Shown: positions 28,368 through 37,290, counted from the stretch's first letter. The stretch is 64,000 nucleotides of DNA from Comamonadaceae bacterium (GCA_947442105.1 CANEVH010000005.1:29930-93929), one strand, 5' to 3'. Notes: generated from the letters alone by a model not told the origin. Numbers and translations: made by a program.

Positions 28368-29344
28368 GGCGGGCTCCAAAGCCGCTGCAGCCCGCGCCAC
28401 TGCTGCGACCAAAAGCCGCGTCCGTAGTCAACCCCCTGCTCGACTTGGTTGCGCACGCCGGTGGGCGCGTAGCGCAGCGAAAAATCGGCGGTACCAAACA
28501 GCATGTCCCACCAAGGCAGCAGCACCCCAAAGTTATGGCCACCCCGCACCGCTTTGGCGCCCCCTGGGGTGGGAGGTGTGCTCTCATGCCCCAGGCCCAC
28601 GCTGTGGTGCAGGCGATGAAAGCGCGGGCTGACCCACAGCCGCTCGCCCACCGCACCAAACCACAGGCGCAGATTGGCATGTTGCAGGCTTTCGCTGAGC
28701 TGGGTAAAGGCCACGATGGCCACAAACTGCCCCGGCGCTACGCCAATGGCAAGGGCCGCCACGGCGAAAAACAGGTCGCGCAAGAGGTCGTCGAGCAAGT
28801 GGTTGCGGTTGTCGCTCCACATCGTCATCTGGCGCTGGGCGTGGTGCAGGGCGTGGAGCTGCCACCACCAGCCAAAGTGGTGCTGGGCGCGGTGCAAGCA
28901 GTAGTTCAAAAAGTCAAAAACGACCAAATAAATCAACACGCTGACCCACGGGTTGTCGGTCACACCGGGCCACAGGTCGTCGAGCTGGAAAGTGGGCAGC
29001 CCCTGCACCCGCAGCATGCCCATGGCGCTATCGACCAGCGGCTCCAGGGTAAAAAACAGCACCAAGCGAAACAAACCCAGGCGGTGAATCAGGGTGTAAA
29101 GCACGTCGGTGCGCACCGTGGCGCGGTCGGTGATGGCTTCCACCGGACGCCAGCGCTCCAGGGGCACCAGCACCGCCAGCATGAGCGCGAGCTGCACTAG
29201 CCCGACCAAAAACCACCCAGTGCCGGCGTAGCCCTGCTCCAAAAATCCGGCCACACCCAGGCCAAACATGACTGGCTGCACCAGCGCCTCAAACAGCCAG
29301 CCCTGGGCTTGGGCAAAAAGTTCTAGCAAAGCGTCCATGGTCAA
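28364..29344 (-). CDS. Sterol desaturase / fatty acid hydroxylase family membrane enzyme
   Basis: The 326-residue membrane protein contains the three histidine clusters of the di-iron hydroxylase family: HRAQHH, HALHHAQ and HRLHHS, with a further HN near the C-terminus. These ligate two irons on the cytosolic face and hydroxylate or desaturate lipids. The bacterial substrate is unknown. At least four hydrophobic spans flank the motifs. It lies between a polysaccharide deacetylase and an EI24 protein with tight overlaps on both sides, so the three are probably co-expressed. ATG 29344 and 29338 are alternative starts. Confidence 0.9.
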   Translation of the reverse strand: MTMDALLELFAQAQGWLFEALVQPVMFGLGVAGFLEQGYAGTGWFLVGLVQLALMLAVLVPLERWRPVEAITDRATVRTDVLYTLIHRLGLFRLVLFFTLEPLVDSAMGMLRVQGLPTFQLDDLWPGVTDNPWVSVLIYLVVFDFLNYCLHRAQHHFGWWWQLHALHHAQRQMTMWSDNRNHLLDDLLRDLFFAVAALAIGVAPGQFVAIVAFTQLSESLQHANLRLWFGAVGERLWVSPRFHRLHHSVGLGHESTPPTPGGAKAVRGGHNFGVLLPWWDMLFGTADFSLRYAPTGVRNQVEQGVDYGRGFWSQQWRGLQRLWSPP

Positions 29345-30234
29345 GCCTTGTGCGCGGCAATCCAGCCCCGGTAGGCCGGGTGGCTGCGCAAGGTTTCAAA
29401 ACAAAAGCCCTTGGCCTGCAAGCCCACAATCAGGCGCTCCAGTACCGCAGGCGCCCACGGGTCTTTGCGCGACCAAATGCCCAAGTGGGCCATCAAAACG
29501 TCGCCGCTGCGCACATCGCGTAAGGCCTTGTTCAAAAGAGCTGTGTTGGGGTATTTGTCGCTGGGCAGCTCGTCACCCAAAAATCCGGCGTCTGCCCAGC
29601 CCACATGCGCGTAGCCACAGGCTTGGGCCGCCGCCAGCAGCGCGGGCGAAGTTTTGCCACCCGGCGCACGAAAAAGGGGCAGACTGGCGTGCCCGGTGAG
29701 TTCTTGCAGCCGGTCGGCGGACTGTTTGATCTGGCTGCAGTACTGCTGCGCTGTGTACGTCGCCCGCTTACCGGCCGCCGCGCCTGCTGAGGGCTGCATT
29801 CGAAACTGTGGCGATCCACCGGCACCAGCAGTACTAGCAGCACCACCACCCGAGCTAAGGTCTGCACGCCAGTACACGTGGTCAAAGGTGTGGGAGGCAA
29901 AAGCGTGTCCCTCGGCGGCGCGCGCACGCCACCACGGCGCCCAGTGCGCGCCCAGGCTGCCGTCGCCCGTCTTGGTGGCCTCGTTGGCAGCAAAAAAAGT
30001 CACCTTGACCTGGTGGCGCGCCAGCACCTCGGCAATCAGGGGCGCAACTTCCATGTGGCCGGTGTCAAACGTCAGGTAAAGCGGCTTGCGGCAGGGCGCC
30101 GCTGGGACCTCAGTGGCCACATACGACGGCGCCACGGCGGCCCATGCCAAAGCCATGCAAAACCACGGCGTGGGTGTTCGATTTGGGGTTTGCATGGGGC
30201 GCCTTCGTTCCAACTTGTGCTTTAACTCGTGCAT
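29341..30234 (-). CDS. Polysaccharide deacetylase (NodB homology) family protein, exported
   Basis: The 297-residue protein has a signal-like hydrophobic region near residues 23-40 followed by the NodB motifs LTFDTGHMEVAP (TFDxG with the metal Asp) and SHTFDH (H-x3-H-type). Later elements include PLFRAPGGKT and a terminal VLMAHLG. CE4 enzymes deacetylate N-acetylated glycans in the envelope. An insertion rich in Gly/Ser/Ala separates the two halves (about 128-155). The start may be ATG 30234 or a later Met (14) closer to the signal sequence. Confidence 0.85.
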   Translation of the reverse strand: MHELKHKLERRRPMQTPNRTPTPWFCMALAWAAVAPSYVATEVPAAPCRKPLYLTFDTGHMEVAPLIAEVLARHQVKVTFFAANEATKTGDGSLGAHWAPWWRARAAEGHAFASHTFDHVYWRADLSSGGGAASTAGAGGSPQFRMQPSAGAAAGKRATYTAQQYCSQIKQSADRLQELTGHASLPLFRAPGGKTSPALLAAAQACGYAHVGWADAGFLGDELPSDKYPNTALLNKALRDVRSGDVLMAHLGIWSRKDPWAPAVLERLIVGLQAKGFCFETLRSHPAYRGWIAAHKA

Positions 30235-30245
30235 GAGCCCGTGAT

Positions 30246-31223
30246 TCAGCGCGGCGCGTGGTCCAGCGTCCAGACGCCGTGGGGCGACTTGCCCACCGCC
30301 ACCTGGCGCACCACTTTGCGCGTTTGCGTATCGATCACAGTCAACTTTTTGATCCAGCGTGAGGTAACAAATATATAGCGCCCGTCCGCCGACAAGTCCA
30401 TGCAGTCCGGCCCGCCCGGGGCGGGGAACTGGTCCACCACGGTGAGCGTCTGGAAGTCAATTTTGCTAATGGTATTGGCCACCCGGTTGCTCACCAGCAC
30501 GTGGCGCTTGTCGCCCATGCTGCGAAAGGCGTGGGCAGCCGCACCCGTGGGGATGGCTTTAACAAGCTTGGGCGCAGCAGCGCTCACGTCGTACACCCCC
30601 ACCCCGGTGCCGCCCGTCATGCCCACCAAAAGCAGTTTGTCGTCCGGCGTGCCAAACACGTCAGCGGGCAAAGAGCCGGTTTTAATGCGCCACTTGATGG
30701 CCTGAGCAGCCAGGTCGATGGCGACCAACTCGTCGCTCTCTTGCATGCTGACATAGGCGGTGCTGCTTTTGCTGTCAATCCAGACATGGCTAGGCGTCTT
30801 GCTGGTGGGAATGCGCTTGGCAAGCGCCAGATCGGTGCCATTCCAGCGGTACAAGTCCACATGGTTGAGCCGGTTACCCACGGTGACCAGCCATTTCATA
30901 TCCGGCGAAAAACGCAGCTGGTAGGGGTCCAATATGCCGCGCACGGTGCGCTGTACCGCAGCGGTTTTGGGGTCCACAAACAACAGCGAGTCGCCCAGGG
31001 CGTTAGCGATGATGAGTGACTTCTCGTCCGGCGTCAGGTACAAGTGATGGGGCTCTTTGCCGGTGTGAAAGCGCTGGGTTTCTTTCCAGGTGATAGGGTC
31101 AATGACGCTCACGCTGGCGTCTTGGGAATTGAGCACAAAAATCGGCGGGGGCGGCTCTGCGGCCATCGTCCCGAGCGCCAAAAAAAAACACGCTGCTGCA
31201 AAAAATCGAGTCAAAAGGTTCAC
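30246..31223 (-). CDS. Periplasmic beta-propeller protein, YncE/cytochrome D1-like
   Basis: The 325-residue product has a signal peptide (MNLLTRFFAAACFFLALGTMAA) and then repeated blade motifs such as VLNSQDASVSVIDPITW, LTPDEKSLIIANALGDSLLFVD, VSNRVANTISKIDFQT and LSADGRYIFVTSRWIKKLTVID. This is a seven-bladed YVTN-type propeller without heme or catalytic signatures. Function is unknown; homologues occur as stand-alone periplasmic proteins. It may be co-transcribed with the polysaccharide deacetylase, 11 bp downstream. Confidence 0.83.
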   Translation of the reverse strand: MNLLTRFFAAACFFLALGTMAAEPPPPIFVLNSQDASVSVIDPITWKETQRFHTGKEPHHLYLTPDEKSLIIANALGDSLLFVDPKTAAVQRTVRGILDPYQLRFSPDMKWLVTVGNRLNHVDLYRWNGTDLALAKRIPTSKTPSHVWIDSKSSTAYVSMQESDELVAIDLAAQAIKWRIKTGSLPADVFGTPDDKLLLVGMTGGTGVGVYDVSAAAPKLVKAIPTGAAAHAFRSMGDKRHVLVSNRVANTISKIDFQTLTVVDQFPAPGGPDCMDLSADGRYIFVTSRWIKKLTVIDTQTRKVVRQVAVGKSPHGVWTLDHAPR

Positions 31224-31317
31224 AAATACCCTATTTCAGGTGGCGTATGCCCCAGCGTGGGAGTGTAGTCCTCGGGCACGGGTTTTCCCTTGCGGGCTTT
31301 CCTTTGCGCCTAGGCCC

Positions 31318-32064
31318 TTAAAGGCCAGAAACCAGCGCCAGGTCAGCCGCGCTCAGCCAGCGCCATTGGCCCGGCGCCAGGTCTGCGGGCAGGGCCAGAC
31401 CGCCAATTTGGGAGCGGTGCAAACCCTCCACCCGGTTGCTCACCGCCGCCACCATGCGCTTGACCTGGTGGTATTTGCCCTCGGTGAGCGTTAAGCGAAG
31501 GTGAAATTCAGACACCGCCTCGCAAGCGGCAGCGCGCACTGGCTTGGGGTCGTCGTCCAGCACCACGCCAGAGAGCAGTTGCTCGACTTGGCGCGCGTCC
31601 AAGGGGTGTTTCACTGTCACCTCATACACCTTGGGCACATGGTGGCGCGGCGAGCTCATGCGGTGTATGAATTTGCCGTCGTCGGTGAGCAGCAGCATGC
31701 CCGTGGTGTCCTGGTCCAGGCGGCCCACCGCTTGCACGCCTTGCACCGCCGCTTTTTGGGGGCGCAGCCGCAGCGGCGACGGCAGCAAGGTATAGATGCT
31801 GGGGTAGGTGGACGGTTTTTGCGAGCACTCGGTGCCAGTGGGTTTGTTCAGCAGGAGATAGGCCTTTTCAACATAAGGCCAGTCCACGCCCTGCACCCGA
31901 AAGCGCAGGCCCACGGGCGCGAACTCGGCGCTGGCGTCTTTGCAGACCACCGGCACGGCGGTCGCGTCATCGCCATGCACCTGAACGAAACCTTGCTGAA
32001 TCAGGCCCGCGCAGACCCGCCGGGTGCCAAAGCCTTGGCTATAAAGAATCTCTTGGAGTTGCAT
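31318..32064 (-). CDS. rsuA: 16S rRNA pseudouridine synthase, RsuA-type
   Basis: The 248-residue protein has an N-terminal S4 RNA-binding domain (LQEILYSQGFGTRRVCAGLI) and an RsuA/RluB/E/F catalytic domain with VGRLDQDTTGMLLLT (catalytic Asp) and LTEGKYHQVKRMVAA. It isomerises a specific uridine in rRNA, most likely position 516 of 16S rRNA, on the basis of length and subfamily resemblance. An RluE-type target cannot be excluded. Confidence 0.87.
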   Translation of the reverse strand: MQLQEILYSQGFGTRRVCAGLIQQGFVQVHGDDATAVPVVCKDASAEFAPVGLRFRVQGVDWPYVEKAYLLLNKPTGTECSQKPSTYPSIYTLLPSPLRLRPQKAAVQGVQAVGRLDQDTTGMLLLTDDGKFIHRMSSPRHHVPKVYEVTVKHPLDARQVEQLLSGVVLDDDPKPVRAAACEAVSEFHLRLTLTEGKYHQVKRMVAAVSNRVEGLHRSQIGGLALPADLAPGQWRWLSAADLALVSGL

Positions 32065-32111
32065 GGCGCCAAGTATCGCAGGGCTATCGGCACCCTACCC
32101 GATGCCCGCGC

Positions 32112-32801
32112 TCAGGCCAGGCTGGCTGCGATGTCGCGCTCAAACTGCGCTACCGCCGCGTCCGTGATGGGGTCTTGCGACCAGGAAATCAGACTGGCTG
32201 GCGGCAAGGTGACGGCAGCGGCGCCCAGCCCCATGAGGCGCGAGAGCACGTCGGGAGACTTGATGCTGGCGGCCAGCAGCTTGGGGCCGCTCTTTGCGCC
32301 AGCGGCGTTTTGCGCGACCACGCAAGCCTGTATCAAAGCCCACACGTCGCGCCCGCCGTTGATCGTATCGGAGGCCAATCGCCCCACATAGGGCGCCACA
32401 AAGTCCACGCCCAGCGACTGCGCCCACAGCAATTGCACCGGGTTGGACAGGCCGGTGAGCAACACCGCCTGCTCCATGGCCTGCACCGCCTGAATGCACG
32501 GCAACCACGACGCCAGGCAAGGCAGCTTGATGGTGAGCGCCACGCCCGCTTTGGCGCAGCGCGCTTGCAAGGCGCCCACCCAGGCCTGCGCCTGGGCGAG
32601 GTCGGCGCTGGGCAGTTGCAGCATCAACCGCCTCATGCCTTGCGCTGCTGCGGCGTCCACCAAACCCAGGTAGGTGTCCAAGTTCACGCGCAGAACCGCC
32701 TGGAACACCAGGCTGGGGTTGGTGGTCACGCCCACCACGGGCGGGCACCCAGGGGGTAGTGCCCATTGGGAAACGTCAGCGCTGTCGAGGTAGATGTCCA
32801 C
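32112..32801 (-). CDS. Transaldolase / fructose-6-phosphate aldolase family protein
   Basis: The 229-residue TIM-barrel protein starts MDIYLDSADVSQW, has the early GVTTNPSL motif and the TIKLPC segment carrying the Schiff-base Lys. Length and motifs match the small FsaA/TalC-like class rather than the large TalB. It cleaves or transfers dihydroxyacetone or related keto units between sugar phosphates. It lies 35 bp downstream of the RbsD/FucU gene of the sugar uptake locus, suggesting a catabolic role for the imported sugar. Confidence 0.82.
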   Translation of the reverse strand: MDIYLDSADVSQWALPPGCPPVVGVTTNPSLVFQAVLRVNLDTYLGLVDAAAAQGMRRLMLQLPSADLAQAQAWVGALQARCAKAGVALTIKLPCLASWLPCIQAVQAMEQAVLLTGLSNPVQLLWAQSLGVDFVAPYVGRLASDTINGGRDVWALIQACVVAQNAAGAKSGPKLLAASIKSPDVLSRLMGLGAAAVTLPPASLISWSQDPITDAAVAQFERDIAASLA

Positions 32802-32835
32802 AAATTCCTTGGGTGTTCGGGGCGGGTGGGCCGTC

Positions 32836-33276
32836 TTAGTTCAGGATGACGCCCTTGCAAAACATGGCGTTACCGTAGGCCGTGGCCTCGCCGCTTTGCA
32901 CGATCAGGCTGGCGCCTTTGATCTTGTCATAGAAGGCAAAGCGCTCCACGCCTTCGACCCGCTGCTCGGGCACGCCTTCCTTGCCCAGGCAATCCACCAC
33001 CGCCTGGTGGGCGGGCGTGCGGTGGGTAGCGGGCTGGTGGCACACGCGCATGTAGGCGGCGGGCTGCGCCACGTCCTCGGCCAGCGGTATCACCGACAAC
33101 ACCGCCTGGCTCACGCGCGCCAGGCTGTTGCCGGGCAAGCGCACCACGGGTTTGCCGCGGCTCAAAAAGTCGGCGGTGAAGTTGGCGTCCACCACCGCCA
33201 CCCACTCCCCGTGGCCCATGGCGGACAAGTGCATCAGCAGCTCGGGCGTGAGCAGAGGGTCAATACCTTTTAGCAT
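32836..33276 (-). CDS. RbsD/FucU family sugar mutarotase
   Basis: The 146-residue protein starts MLKGIDPLLTPELLMHLSAMGHGEW, the typical RbsD/FucU opening with GHG, and continues with VVDANFTADFL and a C-terminal AFYDKIKGASLIVQSGEATAYGNAMFCKGV, the family C-terminus. Members interconvert sugar anomers or pyranose and furanose forms (ribose, fucose). The start at 33276 overlaps the ABC ATPase end by 7 nt. FucU- and RbsD-like members cannot be reliably distinguished here. Confidence 0.9.
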   Translation of the reverse strand: MLKGIDPLLTPELLMHLSAMGHGEWVAVVDANFTADFLSRGKPVVRLPGNSLARVSQAVLSVIPLAEDVAQPAAYMRVCHQPATHRTPAHQAVVDCLGKEGVPEQRVEGVERFAFYDKIKGASLIVQSGEATAYGNAMFCKGVILN

Positions 33277-34058
33277 GCCAGCGCCTCCTCTTCGCGGAAC
33301 TTGGCGGGGTCGATGGCGCCAGTGATCAGGCCCACGATTTCTTCGGGGTTGGTGTCTTGGGTGGGGCGGCTGCAAATGATGCGGCCCTGGCGGAACACCC
33401 AGATGCGGTCCACCAAGTCAAACACCTGGCGCAGGTTGTGGCTGATGATGATGAGCGGCACGCCCTGGGTCTTCAGGCCTTTGATGATTTGCTCCACGCG
33501 CGCCGTCTCCGCCACGCCCAGGGCGGCAGTGGGCTCGTCCAGGATGATGAGTTTTTTGGCAAACCCCGCAGCGCGCGCAATGGCCACGCACTGGCGCTGG
33601 CCACCAGACATGCCGCGCAGGCTTTCGGACATATCTTGAATTTTCACGCCCGTGGTGGAGAGCATCTGGGTGGACTGTTCGCGCATGGCCTTGTGGTTCA
33701 GGATGGACAGGGGTCCGAGCTTAAGGCGAGTTAGTTCGCGGCCCAGAAAGATGTTGGCCGGCACATCCAGGTCTTCGGCCAAGGCCAGCGTCTGGTAGAC
33801 GGTCTCTATCCCCTGGTCACGCGCGTCTAGCGGCGAGCGAAAGCTCACTTTTTGGCCGTCGAGCAGGATGTCGCCCTGGTTGGGCTGCTCCACGCCGGTA
33901 ATCAGGCGCACAAAAGTGCTCTTGCCCGCGCCGTTGTCCCCCACGATGGCGGCGTGCTCACCTGGCTGCAAGCGGAAATGGGCGTCGGTCAGCGCTTTGA
34001 CGCCGCCATAGTGTTTGGTAATGCCGCTGATTTGCAGCACGGGTTGCTTGGTGGTCAT
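33270..34058 (-). CDS. Sugar ABC transporter ATP-binding protein (FrcA-type, single domain)
   Basis: The 262-residue ATPase carries Walker A GDNGAGKST (about 40-48), the Q-loop, signature MSGGQRQ, Walker B LIILDEPTAALG and the switch IISHNLRQ. A single ABC domain is typical of FrcA-like monosaccharide importers rather than the double-domain RbsA class. It powers the permease and binding protein divergently encoded from 34286. Its tail overlaps the mutarotase gene, so it leads the minus-strand operon. Confidence 0.93.
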   Translation of the reverse strand: MTTKQPVLQISGITKHYGGVKALTDAHFRLQPGEHAAIVGDNGAGKSTFVRLITGVEQPNQGDILLDGQKVSFRSPLDARDQGIETVYQTLALAEDLDVPANIFLGRELTRLKLGPLSILNHKAMREQSTQMLSTTGVKIQDMSESLRGMSGGQRQCVAIARAAGFAKKLIILDEPTAALGVAETARVEQIIKGLKTQGVPLIIISHNLRQVFDLVDRIWVFRQGRIICSRPTQDTNPEEIVGLITGAIDPAKFREEEALAC

Positions 34059-34285
34059 ACAAGTAGTTACAGGTTCAAAAACAGGCCGGACTGGCTAATA
34101 AGCATTCAAAAAAACAGACGTTCAGGGGCTCAAAACGCCTATTTGGTGGGAAGCATGCCACAAGTTTTCTTAAAACTGTATTAGTAAAACCCCTAGATTT
34201 AATTAGTCGGTTTTCTGCTTTAATCCTGTCCCAGCACGCCACAGGTCCATCTGTGCGGCTATCTCAACCCACCGGAGACACTGAC
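34059..34285. promoter_or_regulatory. Divergent promoter region of the sugar locus
   Basis: This 227-bp AT-richer gap lies between the divergent ATPase and binding-protein genes and must hold both promoters. It contains AT-rich tracts (34160-34205) and an imperfect operator-like CACAG-N6-CTGTG palindrome at 34240-34255 in the leader of the binding-protein gene. No regulator gene is present in the locus. Exact -35/-10 boxes were not assigned. Confidence 0.5.
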
Positions 34286-35242
34286 ATGAACACGAAACGT
34301 ACCCTGGGCCGCTTGGCCATCGCTTTGGCTGCTGCGGGCCTGATGGCCAGCGCAATGGCTGAAACCACCATTGCCTACATCACCAACGGCAACACCAACG
34401 AGGGCTGGACCCTGATCAACGGCGGCGCAAAAGCTGCTGGCGCCAAAGCGGGCGTCAAGTTCATTGAACTCGCTGCCGAAAAAGGCGAACTGTCCAAGCA
34501 ATTGGCCATTGTTGAAGACATGATCACACGCAAGGTCAACGCGATTGCCATCGCCCCCGTGGACAGCGCAGGCATCGCTCCCGCCATTAACAAGGCCTTG
34601 GCCGCTGGCATCAAGGTCGTGGCTGTGGATACCGGCATCACCGGCGCCAAGATCACGTCGTACGTCGCCACCGACAACATCAAAGCGGCCATGGTGCAAG
34701 GCAAATGGGCTGCTGAGCAGATCAAAGACGGCGATACCGTGATCTACGTGACCGGCGACCTGGGCCAGTCCACTGGCCAAGAGCGCAAAAAAGGTTTTGT
34801 GGATGGCTTGAACGGCGTGCGCAAGAACGTCAAGATTGTGGAAGTGCCCACCACCTGGGACCAAACCATGGCCCAAAACGGCGTGGAAACCGCATTGCGC
34901 GCCAACCCGACTGCCAAGATCATTGCTTGCGCATGGGACGGCGGCGCACTGGGCGCCAAGGCTGCGTTGATGGCGGCTGGCAAAAAAGCGGGTGACGTGA
35001 AGATCGCTGGCTTTGACGGCTCCCCCGGCGGCCTGGACATGATGAAGCAAGGCTGGCAGTCGGCCAACGCCGCACAAATGCTGGCCAAAATCGGCCAGGT
35101 GGGCGTGGAAACCGCGATTGCTGCGGCTGAAGGCAAAAAAGTCGAAGCCCGCATCGACACCGGTTCCTTCTTGGTGCTGCCGTCCAATGTGGACCAGTTT
35201 GCCAAAGACTCTGGTGTGGGCCAGTTCATGAAAGTGAAGTAA
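34286..35242 (+). CDS. Sugar ABC transporter periplasmic binding protein
   Basis: The 318-residue protein has a Sec signal peptide (hydrophobic core about residues 7-20, cleavage near AMA-ET) and the periplasmic binding protein type I fold: TIAYITNGNTNEGW, IAIAPVDSAGIAPAINKALA and IVEVPTTWDQTMAQNGVETA. This resembles ribose/xylose/fructose-type binding proteins. ATG 34286 is chosen because the signal begins there; GGAG six to ten bp upstream is a plausible ribosome site. A tandem hairpin follows the stop and probably uncouples its high level from the permease. Confidence 0.93.
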   Translation: MNTKRTLGRLAIALAAAGLMASAMAETTIAYITNGNTNEGWTLINGGAKAAGAKAGVKFIELAAEKGELSKQLAIVEDMITRKVNAIAIAPVDSAGIAPAINKALAAGIKVVAVDTGITGAKITSYVATDNIKAAMVQGKWAAEQIKDGDTVIYVTGDLGQSTGQERKKGFVDGLNGVRKNVKIVEVPTTWDQTMAQNGVETALRANPTAKIIACAWDGGALGAKAALMAAGKKAGDVKIAGFDGSPGGLDMMKQGWQSANAAQMLAKIGQVGVETAIAAAEGKKVEARIDTGSFLVLPSNVDQFAKDSGVGQFMKVK

Positions 35243-35252
35243 GTCCATAGCG

Positions 35253-35288
35253 CCGCTGGACCGCTTTCGCGTGGGAGTGGTCCGGCGG
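35253..35288 (+). repeat. First hairpin between binding-protein and permease genes
   Basis: CCGCTGGACCGCT (35253-35265) can pair with AGTGGTCCGGCGG (35276-35288) over 13 bp with two G-U pairs. It has no T-run and may protect the upstream mRNA 3' end. Confidence 0.7.
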
Positions 35289-35294
35289 ACAAGG

Positions 35295-35335
35295 CGACCG
35301 CCAGCGAGCCATTTGCTGGTGGTCGTTCGTTTTTT
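35295..35335 (+). terminator. Attenuator-type terminator between binding-protein and permease genes
   Basis: CGACCGCCAGC (35295-35305) pairs with GCTGGTGGTCG (35315-35325), followed by TTCGTTTTTTG. The permease starts 19 bp later in the same direction, so partial termination here would keep the binding protein in excess. Confidence 0.8.
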
Positions 35336-35354
35336 GTAGTTAGGAACCGTTTTC

Positions 35355-36299
35355 ATGAAGTCCCTCACCCGACAAGAATGGTATGGCGCACTGGTGGCCG
35401 TGCTGGTCCTGGGCGCGCTGCTGACCGTAGCCTCCCCCTACTTTTTGACCACTGGCAATCTGTCCAACATCCTAGTCCAGGCCTCGGTGATTGCGCTGCT
35501 GGCAGGCGGTCAGACCTTTGTCATCCTGACCGGCGGAGTTGACTTGGCGGTGGGCGCGCTCACCGCGCTGGCAGGCGCCATTGCGGGCCACCTGATGATC
35601 AAACTCGGCGTCAACCCCTACGCGGCCATCCTTGCGGCGCTGGCGATTGGCGCGGCCGTGGGCGTGTTCAACGGCTACTTGGTGGCGTTTGTGGGCATCC
35701 CCTCTTTTATCGTGACGCTGGGCGGCTTGACGCTGTGGCGCGGCCTGGCCTTTGACGCCACCGGCGGCTTTGACAATTCCGGCATGCCCGACCCCCTGCC
35801 CTTTATCGGCTACGGCGAGTTGCTGGGCGTGCCCATGCCGATCTGGATTACCGGTATTTACTTCGTGGTGATGGCCTTTGTGTTGTCGAGCACCAAGCTC
35901 GGGCGCTACGTCTACGCCATGGGATCGAACGAAATGGGCGCGCGCCAAGTGGGTATCAACATCCGTTGGTACAAGCTGGGCGTCTACGTCGTGTCCGGCC
36001 TGAGCTGCGCCCTGGGCGCGGTGGTGCTGATGGCGCGCATGGATTCGTCGAGCGGCAAGATGGCGCAGATGTTTGAGCTGGACGCCATTGCCGCCGTCAT
36101 TTTGGGCGGCACCTCGCTGTTTGGCGGGCGCGGCAGCATTTGGGGCAGCTTGCTGGGCGCGGTGCTGATCACCATGATCCGCAACGGCATGAACCTGATG
36201 GAAATCTCGCAGTTCAAGCAGATGATGGCCATAGGCGCAGTGGTCATCATCGCAGTGTGGATTGACGTGCTCCGCCGCCAGCATCTGCTGAAAAAATGA
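35355..36299 (+). CDS. Sugar ABC transporter permease (RbsC/FrcC-type)
   Basis: The 314-residue permease has around eight to ten hydrophobic helices and family motifs FVILTGGVDLAVGAL, GIPSFIVTLGGLTLWRG and AVILGGTSLFGGRGSIWGSLLG near the C-terminus, the EAA-like cytoplasmic contact region of the carbohydrate uptake-2 family. It forms the membrane channel with the binding protein and the divergent ATPase. The kinase start overlaps its end by 4 nt (ATGA). Confidence 0.93.
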   Translation: MKSLTRQEWYGALVAVLVLGALLTVASPYFLTTGNLSNILVQASVIALLAGGQTFVILTGGVDLAVGALTALAGAIAGHLMIKLGVNPYAAILAALAIGAAVGVFNGYLVAFVGIPSFIVTLGGLTLWRGLAFDATGGFDNSGMPDPLPFIGYGELLGVPMPIWITGIYFVVMAFVLSSTKLGRYVYAMGSNEMGARQVGINIRWYKLGVYVVSGLSCALGAVVLMARMDSSSGKMAQMFELDAIAAVILGGTSLFGGRGSIWGSLLGAVLITMIRNGMNLMEISQFKQMMAIGAVVIIAVWIDVLRRQHLLKK

Positions 36300-37237
36300 G
36301 CGCGCCCGCGCACGCACAGCACATCTGGGTGCTGGGCGAAGCCTTGATGGACTGCGTGGCCCAGCCGGACGGCAGCCTACTGCCTTTGATGGGCGGCAGC
36401 CCCTTCAATCTGGCGCGCGCGGCTGCGCTGCGCGGCGCACGCGTGGGCTTTCTCAACCCAATGTCCACCGACCTGTTTGGCCAGCACATGCGGGCGCAGC
36501 TTGCCGCCGACGGCGTGGAACTGCTGCTGCCCGAGAGCCGCAAGCCCACGGCGCTGGCCGTGGTGCAAATCAGCAATGGCCAACCCAGCTACGGCTTTTA
36601 CCGCGAAGGCATTGCCGACCGGGACTACACGGCTGCGCAGGTGCTGGCAAAGCTTTCCACCACCGCGCCGGGCGTCTTGCACACGGGCTCGCTGCTGCTG
36701 GTGCCGCCGGAACACGAAAAAGTGTTGGCGGTGCTGGGCGGCGCCAAGGCCCTGGGCTGGACGATCAGCGTGGATGTGAACTTGCGGCCCAAGCTGGCCT
36801 CCGACCTCAATGCCTATCTTGCCGCCGTGCGCCAGGTGGCAAGGCTTGCTGACTGGATAAAGGCCAGCGACGAAGATCTAGAAATATTGGGCTATGTGCA
36901 AGCCACCCGCGCCAACGCTACAGCCATTGCGCAAACCTTCATTAACCAAGGCGCCAGCCGAGTTGCGCTCACTTTTGGCGCCCAAGGCGCTTATTTAAGT
37001 GTGAACGGCCCATCTGCCGCGCAAGACGTGCCGCCCGTCACGCTGGTGGACAGCGTGGGCGCCGGCGACACGTTTTGGGGCAATTGCCTGGGCGACTGGG
37101 CGCTGCAGCCCGAGGGCGCCGCGCAGCGCGTCGATGCAACCCTGCGCCAGGCCATGTGCGCAGCGGCAATCAACTGCACGCGCGCCGGTTGCCAGCCGCC
37201 AAGCCACGCCGAAGTGATGGCCCAACTGCAGACCTGA
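36296..37237 (+). CDS. PfkB-family sugar kinase, fructokinase-like
   Basis: The 313-residue kinase shows an N-terminal WVLGEALMDCVAQPDG and GGSPFNLARAAALRGARVGF, and the C-terminal DSVGAGDTFWGNCLG motif with the catalytic Asp. The GEALMD and GGSPFNLA motifs favour fructokinase- or other hexokinase-like members. It probably phosphorylates the imported sugar. A bidirectional terminator follows at 37291-37320. With the aldolase and mutarotase it completes a self-contained import and catabolic set. Confidence 0.88.
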   Translation: MSAPAHAQHIWVLGEALMDCVAQPDGSLLPLMGGSPFNLARAAALRGARVGFLNPMSTDLFGQHMRAQLAADGVELLLPESRKPTALAVVQISNGQPSYGFYREGIADRDYTAAQVLAKLSTTAPGVLHTGSLLLVPPEHEKVLAVLGGAKALGWTISVDVNLRPKLASDLNAYLAAVRQVARLADWIKASDEDLEILGYVQATRANATAIAQTFINQGASRVALTFGAQGAYLSVNGPSAAQDVPPVTLVDSVGAGDTFWGNCLGDWALQPEGAAQRVDATLRQAMCAAAINCTRAGCQPPSHAEVMAQLQT

Positions 37238-37290
37238 GCTTTACCCGCGCCGCGTCTTGAACACGCCGGGCAGCCGCCCTGCGCGAGTGC

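Noticed and set aside
34259..35368. 369-residue minus-strand frame opposite the sugar binding protein
   Set aside because: Shadow of the binding protein, low-complexity His/Gly content and no motif.
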